A stretch of DNA of 64,000 nucleotides, from NCBI RefSeq assembly GCF_023015695.1, contig NZ_JALKAS010000002.1, positions 640,501 to 704,500 on the forward strand. Reading direction: 5' to 3'. The notes beneath the pieces are model-generated. The model was given only the letters and a program-made list of their open reading frames with translations. It did no database searches and was not told where the DNA came from. A program made the translations under genes and the position numbers. Origin of the DNA: Jannaschia sp. S6380. Lineage in GTDB: Bacteria; Pseudomonadota; Alphaproteobacteria; Rhodobacterales; Rhodobacteraceae. Of the stretch, positions 16,102 to 26,157 are shown in pieces (within the stretch, counting starts at the first letter, position 1; every line of letters starts with the position of its first letter).

Positions 16102-18871
16102 GTCCCCCGACGAGATGGCCGAAATGCTGAAGGCCGTCGGCGCCGACAGCCTGGACGCGCTGATCGATGAAACGGTGCCGAAATCGATCCGGCAGGCCGA
16201 TCCGCTGCCCTGGCCGCAGATGACGGAGCACGCGATTCTGACCCGCATGCGCGACTTGGCCGACAAGAACCGCGTGACGGTTTCGATGATCGGGCAGGGT
16301 TATTCCGATACGGTGACGCCCCCGGCGATCCAGCGGAACATCCTGGAAAACCCCGCCTGGTATACCGCCTACACCCCCTATCAGCCCGAGATTGCGCAGG
16401 GGCGTCTGGAGGCGCTCTTGAACTTCCAGACGATGGTGTCCGACCTGACGGGACTGCCGGTGGCGAATGCGTCGCTTCTGGACGAGGCGACGGCCTGTGC
16501 CGAAGGCATGGTCATGGCGCAGCGCGTGGCGAAGTCGAAGGCCAAGGGCTTCTTCGTCGACGAACGCTGCCACGAGCAGAACATCGCCGTCATGCGGACC
16601 CGGGCGGAGCCGCTGGGGATCGAGCTGATCGTCGGCGCGGTCGATGACCTCGATCCGGCCTCCGTGTTCGGCGCGATCTTCCAGTATCCGGATACGCATG
16701 GCGGCCTGCGCGACCTGACCCCGCAGATGGAGACGCTGCACGGCGCCGGCGCGCTCGGCATCGTGGCGACCGATCTGCTGGCGCTTTGTCTGTTGAAGGA
16801 ACCGGGCGCGATGGGCGCCGACATCGCTGTCGGCTCGGCGCAGCGCTTCGGCGTGCCGCTGGGCTATGGCGGCCCGCATGCCGCGTTCTTCGCCTGCGCG
16901 GATTCCATGAAGCGCCACATGCCCGGGCGCTTGGTCGGTGTGTCCGTCGACGCGCATGGCAACAAGGCCTACCGCCTGTCGCTGCAGACGCGCGAGCAGC
17001 ATATCCGGCGCGAGAAGGCCACCAGCAACGTCTGCACCGCGCAGGCACTGCTGGCCGTGATGGCCAGCTTCTACGCCGTGTTCCACGGACCGAAGGGCCT
17101 GCACCACATCGCCACCCATGTCCACGCCCATGCCGTCGCCCTGCGCGACGCGCTTGCCGGCGCGGGCTTCGACGTGACCGACGGCCCGGTCTTCGACACG
17201 CTGACTGTCCGCGTCGGCGCGATGCAGGGCGTGATCTGGAACGCTGCGCGGGCCGAAGGCATCACGCTCGGCCGAACGGGCGACGGCGACTTGCGTATCG
17301 CCTGCGACGAGTTGACCGACGGCGATGTCCTGACCCGCATCCTGCGCGCCTTCGGGATCGAGGGGCAGGTGGCCGCCACCCGCATCGACATCCCCGACGC
17401 GCTGCGCCGCCGGACGGATTACCTCACCCACCCGATCTTCCACATGAACCGGGCCGAGGCCGAGATGATGCGCTACATGCGTCGCCTCGCCGACCGCGAT
17501 CTGGCGCTGGACCGTGCGATGATCCCCCTGGGTTCCTGCACGATGAAGCTGAACGCGGCGGTCGAGATGATGCCCGTCACCTTCCCCGAATTCGGACGCA
17601 TCCATCCCTTCGCCCCGCCCGAGGATGCGACCGGCTACCGCGAGATGATCGACGAACTCAGCCACCGGCTGTGTGTCATCACCGGCTACGACGCGATGTC
17701 GATGCAGCCCAATTCCGGCGCGCAGGGCGAATATGCGGGCCTTCTGACCATCGCTGCATATCACCGGGCGAATGGCGACGACCGCCGCATCTGCCTGATC
17801 CCCACCTCCGCCCACGGAACCAACCCGGCGAGCGCGCAGATGGCGGGGATGAAGGTGGTCGTGGTGAAGGCGGCCGAGAACGGCGATATCGATCTCGACG
17901 ACTTTCGGGCCAAGGCCGAGGCGGCGGGCGACGACCTCGCCGCCTGCATGATCACCTATCCCTCCACCCACGGCGTGTTCGAGGACACGGTGCGCGAGGT
18001 CTGCGAGATCACGCATGCGCATGGCGGTCAGGTCTATCTCGACGGGGCCAACCTCAACGCCTTGGTGGGATTGGCGAAACCGGGCGAGATCGGCGCGGAT
18101 GTCAGCCACCTGAACCTGCACAAGACCTTTTGCATTCCGCATGGCGGCGGCGGCCCCGGCATGGGGCCGATCGGCGTCAAGGCGCATCTGGCGCCGTACC
18201 TGCCGGGCCATCCCGACCTCGGCACCGACGGCCCGGTCAGTGCCGCGCCCTATGGCAGCGCGTCGATCCTGCCCATCAGCTATGCCTACGTGATGATGAT
18301 GGGCGGTGCCGGGCTGACGCAGGCGACCAAGGTCGCGATCCTGTCGGCGAACTACATCGCGTCGCGCCTGAAGGGCAGCTACGACGTCCTCTACGGGGGG
18401 CGGCGGGGGCGGATCGCGCATGAGTGCATACTCGATACCCGCGCTTTCGCCGAGCATGGCGTGACCGTGGACGACGTGGCCAAACGCCTGATCGACAACG
18501 GCTTCCACGCGCCGACTATGTCCTGGCCCGTGTCCGGCACATTGATGGTGGAGCCGACCGAGAGCGAGCCGAAGCCGGAGCTCGACCGATTCATCACCGC
18601 CATGCTGGCCATCGCGGAGGAGGTGCGCGACATCGCCAAGGGGCGCATCGACGCGGAGAACAATCCGCTGAAGAACGCGCCGCACACGATGGAGGATCTG
18701 GTCCGCGACTGGGACCGACCCTACGGTCGCGAGGCCGCGTGCTTTCCGCCGGGCGCGTTCCGGGTCGACAAATACTGGCCGCCCGTGAACCGCGTCGACA
18801 ACGTGGCGGGGGACCGGAACCTGATCTGCACGTGCCCGCCGGTGGAGGACTACGCCCAGGCGGCGGAATAG
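16046..18871 (+). CDS. gcvP: Glycine dehydrogenase (decarboxylating), P protein
   Basis: 941 residues, the single-chain long form. PLP enzyme that decarboxylates glycine and loads aminomethyl onto GcvH. The N-terminal half has [20 protein letters not shown]; the C-terminal half has the PLP lysine near residue 691 in [20 protein letters not shown], preceded by GANLNA. Third gene of the riboswitch-led gcv operon. Its own leader is duplicated upstream, and the copy used here is the second ATG. Confidence 0.97.
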   Translation: MPLTDYDTYDFAHRRHIGPSPDEMAEMLKAVGADSLDALIDETVPKSIRQADPLPWPQMTEHAILTRMRDLADKNRVTVSMIGQGYSDTVTPPAIQRNILENPAWYTAYTPYQPEIAQGRLEALLNFQTMVSDLTGLPVANASLLDEATACAEGMVMAQRVAKSKAKGFFVDERCHEQNIAVMRTRAEPLGIELIVGAVDDLDPASVFGAIFQYPDTHGGLRDLTPQMETLHGAGALGIVATDLLALCLLKEPGAMGADIAVGSAQRFGVPLGYGGPHAAFFACADSMKRHMPGRLVGVSVDAHGNKAYRLSLQTREQHIRREKATSNVCTAQALLAVMASFYAVFHGPKGLHHIATHVHAHAVALRDALAGAGFDVTDGPVFDTLTVRVGAMQGVIWNAARAEGITLGRTGDGDLRIACDELTDGDVLTRILRAFGIEGQVAATRIDIPDALRRRTDYLTHPIFHMNRAEAEMMRYMRRLADRDLALDRAMIPLGSCTMKLNAAVEMMPVTFPEFGRIHPFAPPEDATGYREMIDELSHRLCVITGYDAMSMQPNSGAQGEYAGLLTIAAYHRANGDDRRICLIPTSAHGTNPASAQMAGMKVVVVKAAENGDIDLDDFRAKAEAAGDDLAACMITYPSTHGVFEDTVREVCEITHAHGGQVYLDGANLNALVGLAKPGEIGADVSHLNLHKTFCIPHGGGGPGMGPIGVKAHLAPYLPGHPDLGTDGPVSAAPYGSASILPISYAYVMMMGGAGLTQATKVAILSANYIASRLKGSYDVLYGGRRGRIAHECILDTRAFAEHGVTVDDVAKRLIDNGFHAPTMSWPVSGTLMVEPTESEPKPELDRFITAMLAIAEEVRDIAKGRIDAENNPLKNAPHTMEDLVRDWDRPYGREAACFPPGAFRVDKYWPPVNRVDNVAGDRNLICTCPPVEDYAQAAE

Positions 18872-18906
18872 GCGGAACCTCTGCTTCTGCAAGGGGTTGG
18901 CTGTGT

Positions 18907-19128
18907 ATGATACGCGCCGTCCTCCTCTCCGCCCTCGCCGCAGGTCCCGCCGTCGCCGAGGACGCATCGGGGGACCTGCCAGCGGCCGGTCTGGTGATCG
19001 AGTTGGAGGAGGTCTCGATCGCTATCGGCAAGGTCCGGATCGAGGGGGCGATCGCGCCCGAGGACATGCGGCGACTGCTCGATCTGCTCGAGACATCGGG
19101 CGCCCCCGTCGACACGCCCGATGAGTGA
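18907..19128 (+). CDS. Small secreted protein, unknown
   Basis: 73 residues. A signal peptide is visible (MIRAVLLSALAAGPAVAED, cleavage probably after VAE or AVA). The mature part of about 55 residues is acidic and helical (EDMRRLLDLLET). It starts 35 bp after gcvP and might be its last cotranscribed gene. Family not recognised. Confidence 0.55.
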   Translation: MIRAVLLSALAAGPAVAEDASGDLPAAGLVIELEEVSIAIGKVRIEGAIAPEDMRRLLDLLETSGAPVDTPDE

Positions 19129-19176
19129 CCGCGGTCCTTGACGCCGCCCGGCCCCCCGGCCATATGGGGCGCCGTT

Positions 19177-19252
<76 letters not shown>

Positions 19253-19387
19253 TCAATCCTCTGACCGAACCGTCCGGATGCACCCGCCCCAGGCGAAAGC
19301 CGATCGCACGGAACCGGGCGCGGTCGCGTTGACGCCGCGTCCGATTTCGCGCATGCCTCGTGCCGCATCGCAGCATCGGAGCGACCC

Positions 19388-20026
19388 ATGGCCACCGTCA
19401 TCACCTTCGCCCAGCAAAAGGGCGGTTCGGGCAAGACGACCCTGACCGCGAATATCGCGGTCGAACTGGCCGCACGAGGCCGTGCCGTGGCCTTGCTGGA
19501 CAGCGATCCGCAGGGCTCGCTCGGTCGTTGGTTCATGACGCGGTTCGAACGCGAAAAGGGGGTGCAGGGCGATCTGACATTCTCGACCTCTTCGGCCTGG
19601 GGTATCGGGTACGAGGCGGGCAAGTACCGCGACAGTCATGATTTCGTGCTGATCGACACGCCTCCAAAGATCGACAGCGACCTGCGCCCCGCGCTAAAGG
19701 CGTCGGACCTGATCGTGGTGCCGGTCTCGGCCAGCCAGGTCGATCTCTGGGCGACGGAGGGTGTGCTGGAGATGGCCGCGCGGGAGGGCAAGCGGCCGCT
19801 GGCCGTGCTGAACCGCGGTCGCGCGGCAACGCGGCTGACCCATGCGATCCGCGCGGCGCTGTCGGGCTTAGATGCGGATGCGGCCGGTTGTGCCATCTCG
19901 AACCGCGTGGCCTTCGCTGAGGCGATGGGTGCCGGGCTGGCCGTTCGGGAGTTCGCCGGCGCCAAGCCTGCTGCCGCCGAGATCGCGGCCCTGACGGACG
20001 AGATCCTGCAGCGGCTGGACGGCTAA
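19388..20026 (+). CDS. ParA/MinD-family ATPase
   Basis: 212 residues. Deviant Walker A motif QQKGGSGKTTL at residues 9-19, Walker A' DSDPQGS, and LIDTPPK. It lacks the DNA-binding N-terminal extension of chromosomal ParA, so it resembles the small orphan ParA/MinD ATPases that position cargo. No ParB or MinCE partner is adjacent; the convergent neighbour is kpsC (4-bp overlap). Its cargo is unknown. Confidence 0.85.
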   Translation: MATVITFAQQKGGSGKTTLTANIAVELAARGRAVALLDSDPQGSLGRWFMTRFEREKGVQGDLTFSTSSAWGIGYEAGKYRDSHDFVLIDTPPKIDSDLRPALKASDLIVVPVSASQVDLWATEGVLEMAAREGKRPLAVLNRGRAATRLTHAIRAALSGLDADAAGCAISNRVAFAEAMGAGLAVREFAGAKPAAAEIAALTDEILQRLDG

Positions 20027-22020
20027 CGCCAGAGATGGGCACGGCTGGCCAGCAGACCCTGCGCCTTGGCCAGCAGGCGGTTCGCCGCGCCGCGCCGGGG
20101 CAGGGACCCCTCGGCCAGCCGCCGCACCACGACCTCCGGCGGGCAGGGGGCCTGCAGCACCGGGTCGTGATAGCGCGGATAGGCGATCAGCGCGGCATGG
20201 ACGAGCGCGTCAAGTGATGGGCGTGCCGCCCTGCGCCGCGCGGGCACCCGGCCCAGGTCCCGCGTCAGACCCCAACCCGCATAGAACGGTGCGCCCAGCG
20301 TGACCACCGGCGTCCCGCGCAACAGGGCCTCGAACCCCAGCAGCGACGTCATCGTCCAGACGGTATCGGCACGTGCGATCAATGCCAGAGGATCGGCGCG
20401 CGCGGCGACCAGGTCGGCTTCGCGGGCGTCGATCGCACCGTCGCGCAGTCCGGCCTCGACATCGGGATGGGGTTTGTAGATCACGAAGGCATCGGGGTTC
20501 GCGTCACGGGCCGCGCGCAGCAGGGCGGCGTTGTCGGCCACGTCCGATGTGCCCAGGCGGATCGACGCATCGTCGGCCACCTGCCCGGGGACCAGGACCA
20601 CCGGGCCGTCGGGCAGGTCGGGCACTGCGCCGCCCAGGTTGTACTTGGTCAGGCCCCCGTCCCGGATCGCCGCACGCAGGTCGCGGGCCCGCTGCAACGC
20701 CTCGGGGGGCAGTTCGGCCGCGGCGAGGATCAGATCCTCAAGGTCGGAGCGGCGGGTCGGGTCGTAATAGATGCCCTGCCGGTCGAGGACGAGCGAGAGC
20801 GGCGCGACCAGATCCGCGCCCAGACCCCGCGAGCGCAGGAAGCCGTCCTCCAGCCGTGCATCCGCCGGCGGCGTGACCGAGGCGTCATCGGCGCCCCAGC
20901 CCAGCCGACGCCGGCCCGCCGCGTCGCGGAACGTCACGTCGTTCGACAGGAATTGCCGCAGCGGTGCCCGCTTCCACAGGCGCATGGTTGGCGCCGACCA
21001 TCCTTCGCGGTCATCGCGCCAGGCCCGCGCGCGGGCGTCGAGGATGCGGATGATGTCGACCGGGTCACACAGCCTGTCGTCATGCGGGTCGTACCATTTC
21101 GGATAGAGGACCATCGCCCCCGCGAAAAGCTGAACGCGGGTCAGCTTGCGTTGGCGACGGTCCAGCGGATTGCGGTCGTCGTCGAGGCCCCAGCCGGAAT
21201 AGAAGGGCTGGCCGAAGGTGACGGGCCGGTGGCCATGCAGCATCGCCTCGAAGCCGAGCTGGCTGCTGACGGTATAGACGCGCGTGGCCCCGGACAGCAG
21301 GTCGACGGGCGGCAGGTTGCGCGTCTCCAGCACCGCGCCATGCACGGCGTTGACCGGGCCGTAATGGCCCGGGCGGTGGCCGGCGGCCGTGTCGGGATGC
21401 GTCTTGATGACGATCCGCGCGCCCGGGTTCTCCTCCCGCGCGATCAGCAGCATCTCGCGAAACGTCGTCTCGGAGGCGTTGCCCAAACCTATGGAGGCAT
21501 CGCCGCGGGTCTGGTCGATCACCAGGACGTATCCGGGGTCGGGGGGCGCGATGTCGGTCCGGGTGGCGGCGTATTTCGTCACGCCGGTCATCGTCATCTC
21601 CAGCATCGCGGTCCGTGCGCGCGCGATCAGGTCGCCATCGTCGAATGGATGCGTGGCGAGCAGGACTTCCAGCCGCGACGGCGTGCGGCTGTCGAAATGG
21701 GCGGCCCGGTCGTCGATGACCAGGCCAAGCGGCGCCTCGCGGGCGCCACCCCGCGTACGGCCGGGGTGGAGGGAGCGAAGAAACGCGTCCTCGAACCGCA
21801 GGATCGGGGCGCCGCGACGGGCGGCGACCGCCTCGGCCCGGGCCGAGGTTCCGGCATGGCCCCAGGCGGCGACGTACTCGCCGGGGCGCGGCAGTCCGGG
21901 CCGCAGGTCCATGCCGGCCAGCGACGCGATCCGTCGGATGCGGCGCGAAAGGAACCCGCCCGAGACGTAGCGCGCGGTGATGCGGCCCCCGTCGGGAACC
22001 GCAGGTTCGTTACCTGACAC
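20023..22020 (-). CDS. kpsC: Capsule beta-Kdo transferase KpsC
   Basis: About 665 residues. KpsC builds the poly-Kdo linker joining group 2 capsules to the lipid anchor, together with KpsS. The protein has two tandem transferase modules, each with EDGFLRS/EDAFLRS, a conserved YPK/YPR block, and paired landmarks such as IKTHPD/YKPHPD and FGQPFYSGWGL/LGAPFYAGWGL. The GTG at 22020 overlaps the export gene's end by 11 bp and keeps the conserved VSGGFLSRRIRRI start. Last gene of the kpsS-export-kpsC unit. Confidence 0.88.
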   Translation of the reverse strand: MSGNEPAVPDGGRITARYVSGGFLSRRIRRIASLAGMDLRPGLPRPGEYVAAWGHAGTSARAEAVAARRGAPILRFEDAFLRSLHPGRTRGGAREAPLGLVIDDRAAHFDSRTPSRLEVLLATHPFDDGDLIARARTAMLEMTMTGVTKYAATRTDIAPPDPGYVLVIDQTRGDASIGLGNASETTFREMLLIAREENPGARIVIKTHPDTAAGHRPGHYGPVNAVHGAVLETRNLPPVDLLSGATRVYTVSSQLGFEAMLHGHRPVTFGQPFYSGWGLDDDRNPLDRRQRKLTRVQLFAGAMVLYPKWYDPHDDRLCDPVDIIRILDARARAWRDDREGWSAPTMRLWKRAPLRQFLSNDVTFRDAAGRRRLGWGADDASVTPPADARLEDGFLRSRGLGADLVAPLSLVLDRQGIYYDPTRRSDLEDLILAAAELPPEALQRARDLRAAIRDGGLTKYNLGGAVPDLPDGPVVLVPGQVADDASIRLGTSDVADNAALLRAARDANPDAFVIYKPHPDVEAGLRDGAIDAREADLVAARADPLALIARADTVWTMTSLLGFEALLRGTPVVTLGAPFYAGWGLTRDLGRVPARRRAARPSLDALVHAALIAYPRYHDPVLQAPCPPEVVVRRLAEGSLPRRGAANRLLAKAQGLLASRAHLWR

Positions 22021-23146
22021 CGACCGCCGCGCTGGCTTGGCGGAACTGGCCGAGCGAGCCGAAGACCGCGGCGACCGAGCGGTTCCAGGCCACGATGGGG
22101 GCCTCGGTGACATAGACGGTATCGCCGTCCCGGATCACGAAGTCGCGGGCGTTGAACATGCCGTTCACCTCGGTCAGGTCCAGAACATAGACCATGCGCT
22201 GGGCCCCCTGCAGGTCGTCGCGGCCCAGCACGGCCTCGGCGATGGGTTCGGGCTCGTTGCGAAAGACGAAGACGCCGGTTGGGTTGGCCATCAGCGGGTT
22301 CAGACCACCGACCTGGGCCAGCGCCTCGATCGCCGAGATGACTTCGGTCTCGAACTCCAGCCGGTTCTGCGTGCCCGTCGCGCCGAGGACGGTGAAGGCG
22401 CGTGTGTCTTCCTCGATGAAGATCGTGTCGCCATCGCGCAGCGCGATGTCGAGCGACGGGTCGCGGTAGAGATCGGAGAGATATGCCGTCTCGACCCGGT
22501 GGCCGCGGGTCACCGTGACCAGCGCGACTTCGGGTTCCACGGCAATGCCGCCGGCCGCCGCGATCATCGCCGTCAGGGTCCGGGTGGGCCGTTCGATGGG
22601 ATACACGCCCTGCGCCGCGGCACCGCCGACCACGCTGACGGTCGCGCCGTCGCCCGCCAGCCGCCGGACGACGACCTGCGGATCGGGCGTTTGCTCGTCC
22701 AGCCGGGTGGTGATGATGCGGCGCAGCGCCTCGGGCGTGTTGCCAGCGGCGCGGATGCGGCCGGCATAGGGGATGAAGATCATGCCCGCGCTGTCGACCT
22801 GCACCTCGTCGATGAGGGACGCCGAGGCGCCGGTGTTGGTCAGCAGGCCATCCTCGACATTCTCGTAGATGATCAGGCCCAGCGTGTCGCCCGGCCGGAT
22901 CGTGTCGGCGCCGATGGGTCCGGCATTGCGGAACGCCGCGCTGAAGCCGAGGGCCGGGGTCACGGCCGTCGTGGCCGTCACGCGGGAATTGACCGCGACG
23001 ATGAAGGCGTCCCCCTCGTTGAGGACGGAGCCCGCATAGATCTCGCGCTTGTTGGGGCCGGATCGCGGCAGCGTCCCGCAAGACGCCACCAGGGTCACGG
23101 CGAGGAGGAGGGCGACCGCCTTCGCGCCCCGGGTTGCCTGTGTCAT
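22010..23146 (-). CDS. Polysaccharide export outer-membrane lipoprotein (Wza/KpsD-like)
   Basis: 378 residues. Lipoprotein signal with lipobox LVASC, C23 lipidated. Then a Poly_export domain (IRPGDTLGLIIYENVEDG) and SLBB-like repeats (VSVVGGAAAQGVYPIERPTRTL, FTVLGATG). Forms the outer-membrane channel for capsule or exopolysaccharide. ATG at 23146 is chosen over the GTG at 23149. Sits between kpsS and kpsC; no inner-membrane ABC or copolymerase genes (kpsMTE) are present here. Confidence 0.88.
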   Translation of the reverse strand: MTQATRGAKAVALLLAVTLVASCGTLPRSGPNKREIYAGSVLNEGDAFIVAVNSRVTATTAVTPALGFSAAFRNAGPIGADTIRPGDTLGLIIYENVEDGLLTNTGASASLIDEVQVDSAGMIFIPYAGRIRAAGNTPEALRRIITTRLDEQTPDPQVVVRRLAGDGATVSVVGGAAAQGVYPIERPTRTLTAMIAAAGGIAVEPEVALVTVTRGHRVETAYLSDLYRDPSLDIALRDGDTIFIEEDTRAFTVLGATGTQNRLEFETEVISAIEALAQVGGLNPLMANPTGVFVFRNEPEPIAEAVLGRDDLQGAQRMVYVLDLTEVNGMFNARDFVIRDGDTVYVTEAPIVAWNRSVAAVFGSLGQFRQASAAVGVR

Positions 23147-23229
23147 CACTTGCTCTGCCTTTCCATCTGCCCGTGTCCATCCTGCGGGGGTTTGCCCCCA
23201 TCCGGGTCACGGGTCGGTTTTGCGATGTC

Positions 23230-24513
23230 CTAGCCGGACACCAGTTTGAGGTTCTGCCTGGGCGCCGGTCGTCCGGTGGCCAGGCGGTCATAGGGGTCGA
23301 GATCGGACAGCATCATGTCGACCACCTGGCGCAGGAGTTGCCGCCGCCCGCGCGCCGAATAGAAGCCGCCCGCCACCTGCGACGTCTCCAGAAGGTAGTG
23401 GCGATAGTCCCGATAGGCGCGGCTGTCGGGCCGTTCGGGATCGGCGAAGAAGGACGCGACCGGCTGATCGCTGACGAATTCCGGCTTGGCATAGACCGAC
23501 CGGCCCAGCGCCTTGACAGGCAATCCGCGCCAGAGCGCCTGCTGCGCGGCGGTGGAGTTGACGGTGATCGCGCTGCGCGCCTCGTTCATCAGATGGGCCA
23601 GCTTGCCGCCGCGCAGATAATGCACCCGCCCGTCCAGGCCATACCGTGCGATCAGGCGCCGGATGGCTTCGCGGACCGGGGCGCGCCCATCCTCCAGCGG
23701 ATGGGTCTTGAGGACCAGATGGTGATGCGTCGGCGCGCCGCGGGCGAAACCGTCGATCACCACCTCCAGGAACTCGGTCATCGAGGCGAAGGGCGAATGG
23801 GCCCGGAAGCTGGCGTCGTGTTCCAGTTGCATCAGGCACAGGTGATAGGGAAAGCCGCCATGCGTGATGCGCCAGGTGGCGAGCTTTCGCTGCATGGCCG
23901 CGAATGGCATTGTCAGCATGCGCCGGAGGTACAGGCGGAATTCCCGCGCGACGGTGATGTCGCGATGGGACCGGTAGGCGCGGTATTTGCGGCCCTGCGT
24001 GAGGACGAGCCAGTGATACAGCATGCCGTAGAAGACGTGGTGCCGCATGTCGCCCCAATGCGCCGGTGCGTCCGGCAGGTCGAGGTCATGCTGCGCAAGC
24101 GCATCCTGCATCTCGGCCACGGGCTTGTCCATCAGCCGGGAATTGGCGTTCGACCCGTCGCGTTCGTAGCTGACCCACCAGGGGCGCAGGTATCCCTCCT
24201 CGAAGACGTGGATGCGCAGGTTCCGTTCGCGCGCCAGATCGACGGCGGAGGCATGGATCTCGCGCACGTCGCCATAGAGCACGAGGTCGGTGATGCCCTT
24301 GCCGTCCAGGATGTCCGCGCAGGTCCGCGGCCATTCCGCGGGCGGACAGGTCACCGGGATATAGCTGTCCCGGTCGCGCCAGAACGCCTCGTCCCCCCGG
24401 TTGAAGCCCGCGCGCCAGACCTCGCACCCCGCAGCGCGCAGCAGCACGCCAAGGCGATGGAAGAAGGGCCCGTGGGGCCCTTGCAGGAACAGAAATCGGC
24501 GGTCCGAACGCAT
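23230..24513 (-). CDS. kpsS: Capsule alpha-Kdo transferase KpsS
   Basis: 427 residues. Starts FLFLQGPHGPFFHRLG, the KpsS hallmark (nucleotide-sugar site), with later motifs VFEEGYLRPWW, LKTHPLEDG and ITVNSTAAQQALWRGLPV. KpsS adds the first Kdo to the phospholipid anchor, then KpsC extends. ATG 24513 follows GAGG by 5 bp; an upstream GTG (24582) is not supported. First gene of the capsule unit, separated from the export gene by 83 bp holding a small GGGGG-TTTG-CCCCC hairpin. Confidence 0.88.
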   Translation of the reverse strand: MRSDRRFLFLQGPHGPFFHRLGVLLRAAGCEVWRAGFNRGDEAFWRDRDSYIPVTCPPAEWPRTCADILDGKGITDLVLYGDVREIHASAVDLARERNLRIHVFEEGYLRPWWVSYERDGSNANSRLMDKPVAEMQDALAQHDLDLPDAPAHWGDMRHHVFYGMLYHWLVLTQGRKYRAYRSHRDITVAREFRLYLRRMLTMPFAAMQRKLATWRITHGGFPYHLCLMQLEHDASFRAHSPFASMTEFLEVVIDGFARGAPTHHHLVLKTHPLEDGRAPVREAIRRLIARYGLDGRVHYLRGGKLAHLMNEARSAITVNSTAAQQALWRGLPVKALGRSVYAKPEFVSDQPVASFFADPERPDSRAYRDYRHYLLETSQVAGGFYSARGRRQLLRQVVDMMLSDLDPYDRLATGRPAPRQNLKLVSG

Positions 24514-24647
24514 GTCGACCTCGGGCTTGTCGCGACGTTTATCGGGCGGCGCTTCGTCAGGGGAAAGGCCCCATTGTGTCACTATTGGGGCACTTGCGGC
24601 AGATTGCCCACAGGGCTAGGCCGGATTCGACATCTGCGGAGGCCCGA

Positions 24648-25247
24648 ATGTTCACAGGCATCGTCACCGATATGGGCACCGTCCGCGCATTGGACCGCAG
24701 GGGCGACCTGCGCGCGCGGATCGGAACGGCCTATGATACGGACGGCATCGACCTGGGCGCGTCGATCGCCTGCGACGGCTGCTGCCTGACGGTGGTGGAC
24801 CGCGGGACGGATGCCAATGGGGGCTGGTTCGACGTCGATGTCAGCGCCGAGAGCCTCGCGCGCACGGCGCTGGGGGCCTGGACGGAAGGCCGCCGCGTCA
24901 ACCTGGAGCGGAGCCTGCGGGTGGGCGACGAGTTGGGGGGCCATATCGTATCGGGCCATGTCGATGGCGTCGCGACCATCGTGTCGATCACGCCCGAGGG
25001 CGACTCCATGCGCTTCCGGTTCGAAGCCCCCCCGGCGCTTGCCCGCTTCATCGCGCCGAAGGGATCGGTGGCTCTGAACGGCACCTCGCTGACCGTGAAC
25101 GAGGTCGACGGCGCCATCTTCGGGGTCAACATGATCCCGCACACGCAGGCGGTCACGACCTGGGGCACCGCGGCCCCCGGCAACGCGGTGAACCTGGAGA
25201 TCGACACGCTGGCCCGCTATGTCGCGCGGCTGGCGGAGGCATCGTGA
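24648..25247 (+). CDS. ribE: Riboflavin synthase, alpha subunit
   Basis: 199 residues. Two lumazine-binding repeats: MFTGIVTDMGTV...ACDGCCLTVV...SGHVDG in the first, and GSVALNGTSLTVNEV...IPHTQAVT in the second. Converts two 6,7-dimethyl-8-ribityllumazine molecules to riboflavin plus pyrimidine. Start follows GCGGAGG. It begins the riboflavin cluster here; ribD is not in the window. No FMN riboswitch signature precedes it. Confidence 0.94.
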   Translation: MFTGIVTDMGTVRALDRRGDLRARIGTAYDTDGIDLGASIACDGCCLTVVDRGTDANGGWFDVDVSAESLARTALGAWTEGRRVNLERSLRVGDELGGHIVSGHVDGVATIVSITPEGDSMRFRFEAPPALARFIAPKGSVALNGTSLTVNEVDGAIFGVNMIPHTQAVTTWGTAAPGNAVNLEIDTLARYVARLAEAS

Positions 25248-25477
25248 AGCCGCTGGTCCTCGCCTCGCTGGAGGATCGGTTCGGAGACCGCTGCGTCGAC
25301 ATCCTGCGCGGCGGGGCCGCGTTCGGATGGGTCGAATGTCGCCGCGACCCCGAGGATGCGCATGGCTGGCGGCACCTGCATCCGCCGCGCCTGGGCTTCG
25401 CGACCGAGGATGCCGCACGCGATGACGCCACGCGGACGGTCGGCTGGCTGGTCAGGGACGGGGCATCGCATATGTGA
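25244..25477 (+). CDS. Small unknown protein coupled to ribE
   Basis: 77 residues, GTG start overlapping the ribE stop as GTGA. No domain recognised. Its last 8-9 codons (from about 25452) read across the antisense of a decayed acetyltransferase 3' end, so the present C-terminus (VRDGASHM) may be a recent replacement of the original one. Coding status rests on tight coupling and sensible composition. Confidence 0.5.
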   Translation: MKPLVLASLEDRFGDRCVDILRGGAAFGWVECRRDPEDAHGWRHLHPPRLGFATEDAARDDATRTVGWLVRDGASHM

Positions 25478-25610
25478 TCTGGGTGCAGGGTTCACCGCAG
25501 AAGACCGTCCCTTCGCGCGCGGCCAAGCCGATCCCCGCCCGTTCCATCAGCTGAGACGAGCCCAAAAGGCAAATGCCGCGGCTGCGCGGGATGGCTGGTC
25601 TCTCGTACCG
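25452..25610 (-). pseudogene. Decayed 3' fragment of a GNAT acetyltransferase
   Basis: Reverse-strand reading of 25562-25452 gives LMERAGIGLAARE, GTVFCGEPC, TQITYAMPRP and a stop. The intact acetyltransferase at 26632-27138 ends LMERAGMNLIVRE, DTVFRGEPC, MEITYAASRP and a stop; I count 23 of 36 identical residues in frame. DNA similarity continues about 10 bp past the stop. Upstream of the LMERAG motif similarity fades (a shortened RGI...SSQ segment), and no start is present. This is a remnant of a duplicated or related gene. Confidence 0.75.
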
Positions 25611-25670
25611 GCCCCAAGACAGGATCCAGAAGCGCGCTCGGAAATAGCCGGGGCCCCGCTTCCAAGAGGA

Positions 25671-26039
25671 TCACGTCCATCGTCGGACCGCGGCGTGCGA
25701 GTCGGTTGGTCCGGTATTGAACGCGATGCGTGCGTTCGGCGCGTGTTGGTGGACGACGTTGATCAGATTCTCGAAGATCAGGAAATGATCGTCGTCCTTG
25801 CGGACACCTGCCCCGATCAGGATCACGTCATAGGCGCTCTCCTTCAGGTTCTCGGTCAGCTGATCCGTCGCCGTGTCGCCATCGAAGATGAACCCGATCG
25901 ACGCCTCGTACCCCTCTTCGTTCAGCCGCCTTTCGTCCGCCCGCAGCGCGCTTTCCAATTTCTCGGAGGTCAGACCCGGATATTTCGCGTAATCCACGAC
26001 TGTCGGATGCCAGCCGATCATCAGCACCTTCTTCGCCAT
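25671..26039 (-). CDS. Unknown Rossmann-like small protein
   Basis: 122 residues, no signal or membrane segment. Begins with a beta-strand/loop pattern MAKKVLMIGWHPTVVDYAKYP and has a central DVILIGAGVRKDDDHFLIFENLINVVHQHAPNA, which looks like a flavodoxin/receiver-like alpha-beta fold. ATG 26039 follows GAGAGGACGAG. Divergent from the MarR gene across 118 bp with a TTTAC dyad, so probably its target. Function unknown. Lower GC than neighbours. Confidence 0.68.
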   Translation of the reverse strand: MAKKVLMIGWHPTVVDYAKYPGLTSEKLESALRADERRLNEEGYEASIGFIFDGDTATDQLTENLKESAYDVILIGAGVRKDDDHFLIFENLINVVHQHAPNARIAFNTGPTDSHAAVRRWT

Positions 26040-26124
26040 CTCGTCCTCTCCCGCAAAGACGCGCGACACCCTGCGCCGCGAGATCGCCGCGTGTTGTTTC
26101 CTGATACCGCGCATCGTATGGTGA

Positions 26125-26157
26125 TTTACAAGTAAACTATATTGCGGTTATGTTTAC
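26125..26157. promoter_or_regulatory. Candidate MarR operator
   Basis: Perfect dyad TTTAC-AA-GTAAA at 26125-26136, and a further GTTTAC half-site at 26152-26157 directly touching the marR ATG. It lies in an AT-rich stretch between the divergent unknown gene and marR. MarR proteins usually bind such short palindromes and repress both genes. Confidence 0.5.

Noticed and set aside
15929..18967. 1012-residue reverse-strand open frame across gcvP
   Set aside because: It mirrors a clear GcvP on the other strand, is arginine/histidine-rich, has no domain and no ribosome site. It is a shadow caused by high GC.
20467..22017. 516-residue forward frame antisense to kpsC
   Set aside because: The reverse strand encodes a full KpsC with all motifs; the forward frame is a compositional shadow.
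23186..23199. GGGGG-TTTG-CCCCC hairpin as a third copy of the dispersed element
   Set aside because: Only the stem is similar; the GGATCGGACCGCC lead and the ACCCCAAGGTA tail are missing.
24514..24647. Possible FMN riboswitch before ribE
   Set aside because: I looked for the conserved FMN core in front of ribE and also before ribBA; neither region shows it.
25492..25680. 62-residue reverse frame in the acetyltransferase remnant
   Set aside because: It is in a different frame from the conserved LMERAG...PRP reading and has no similarity of its own.
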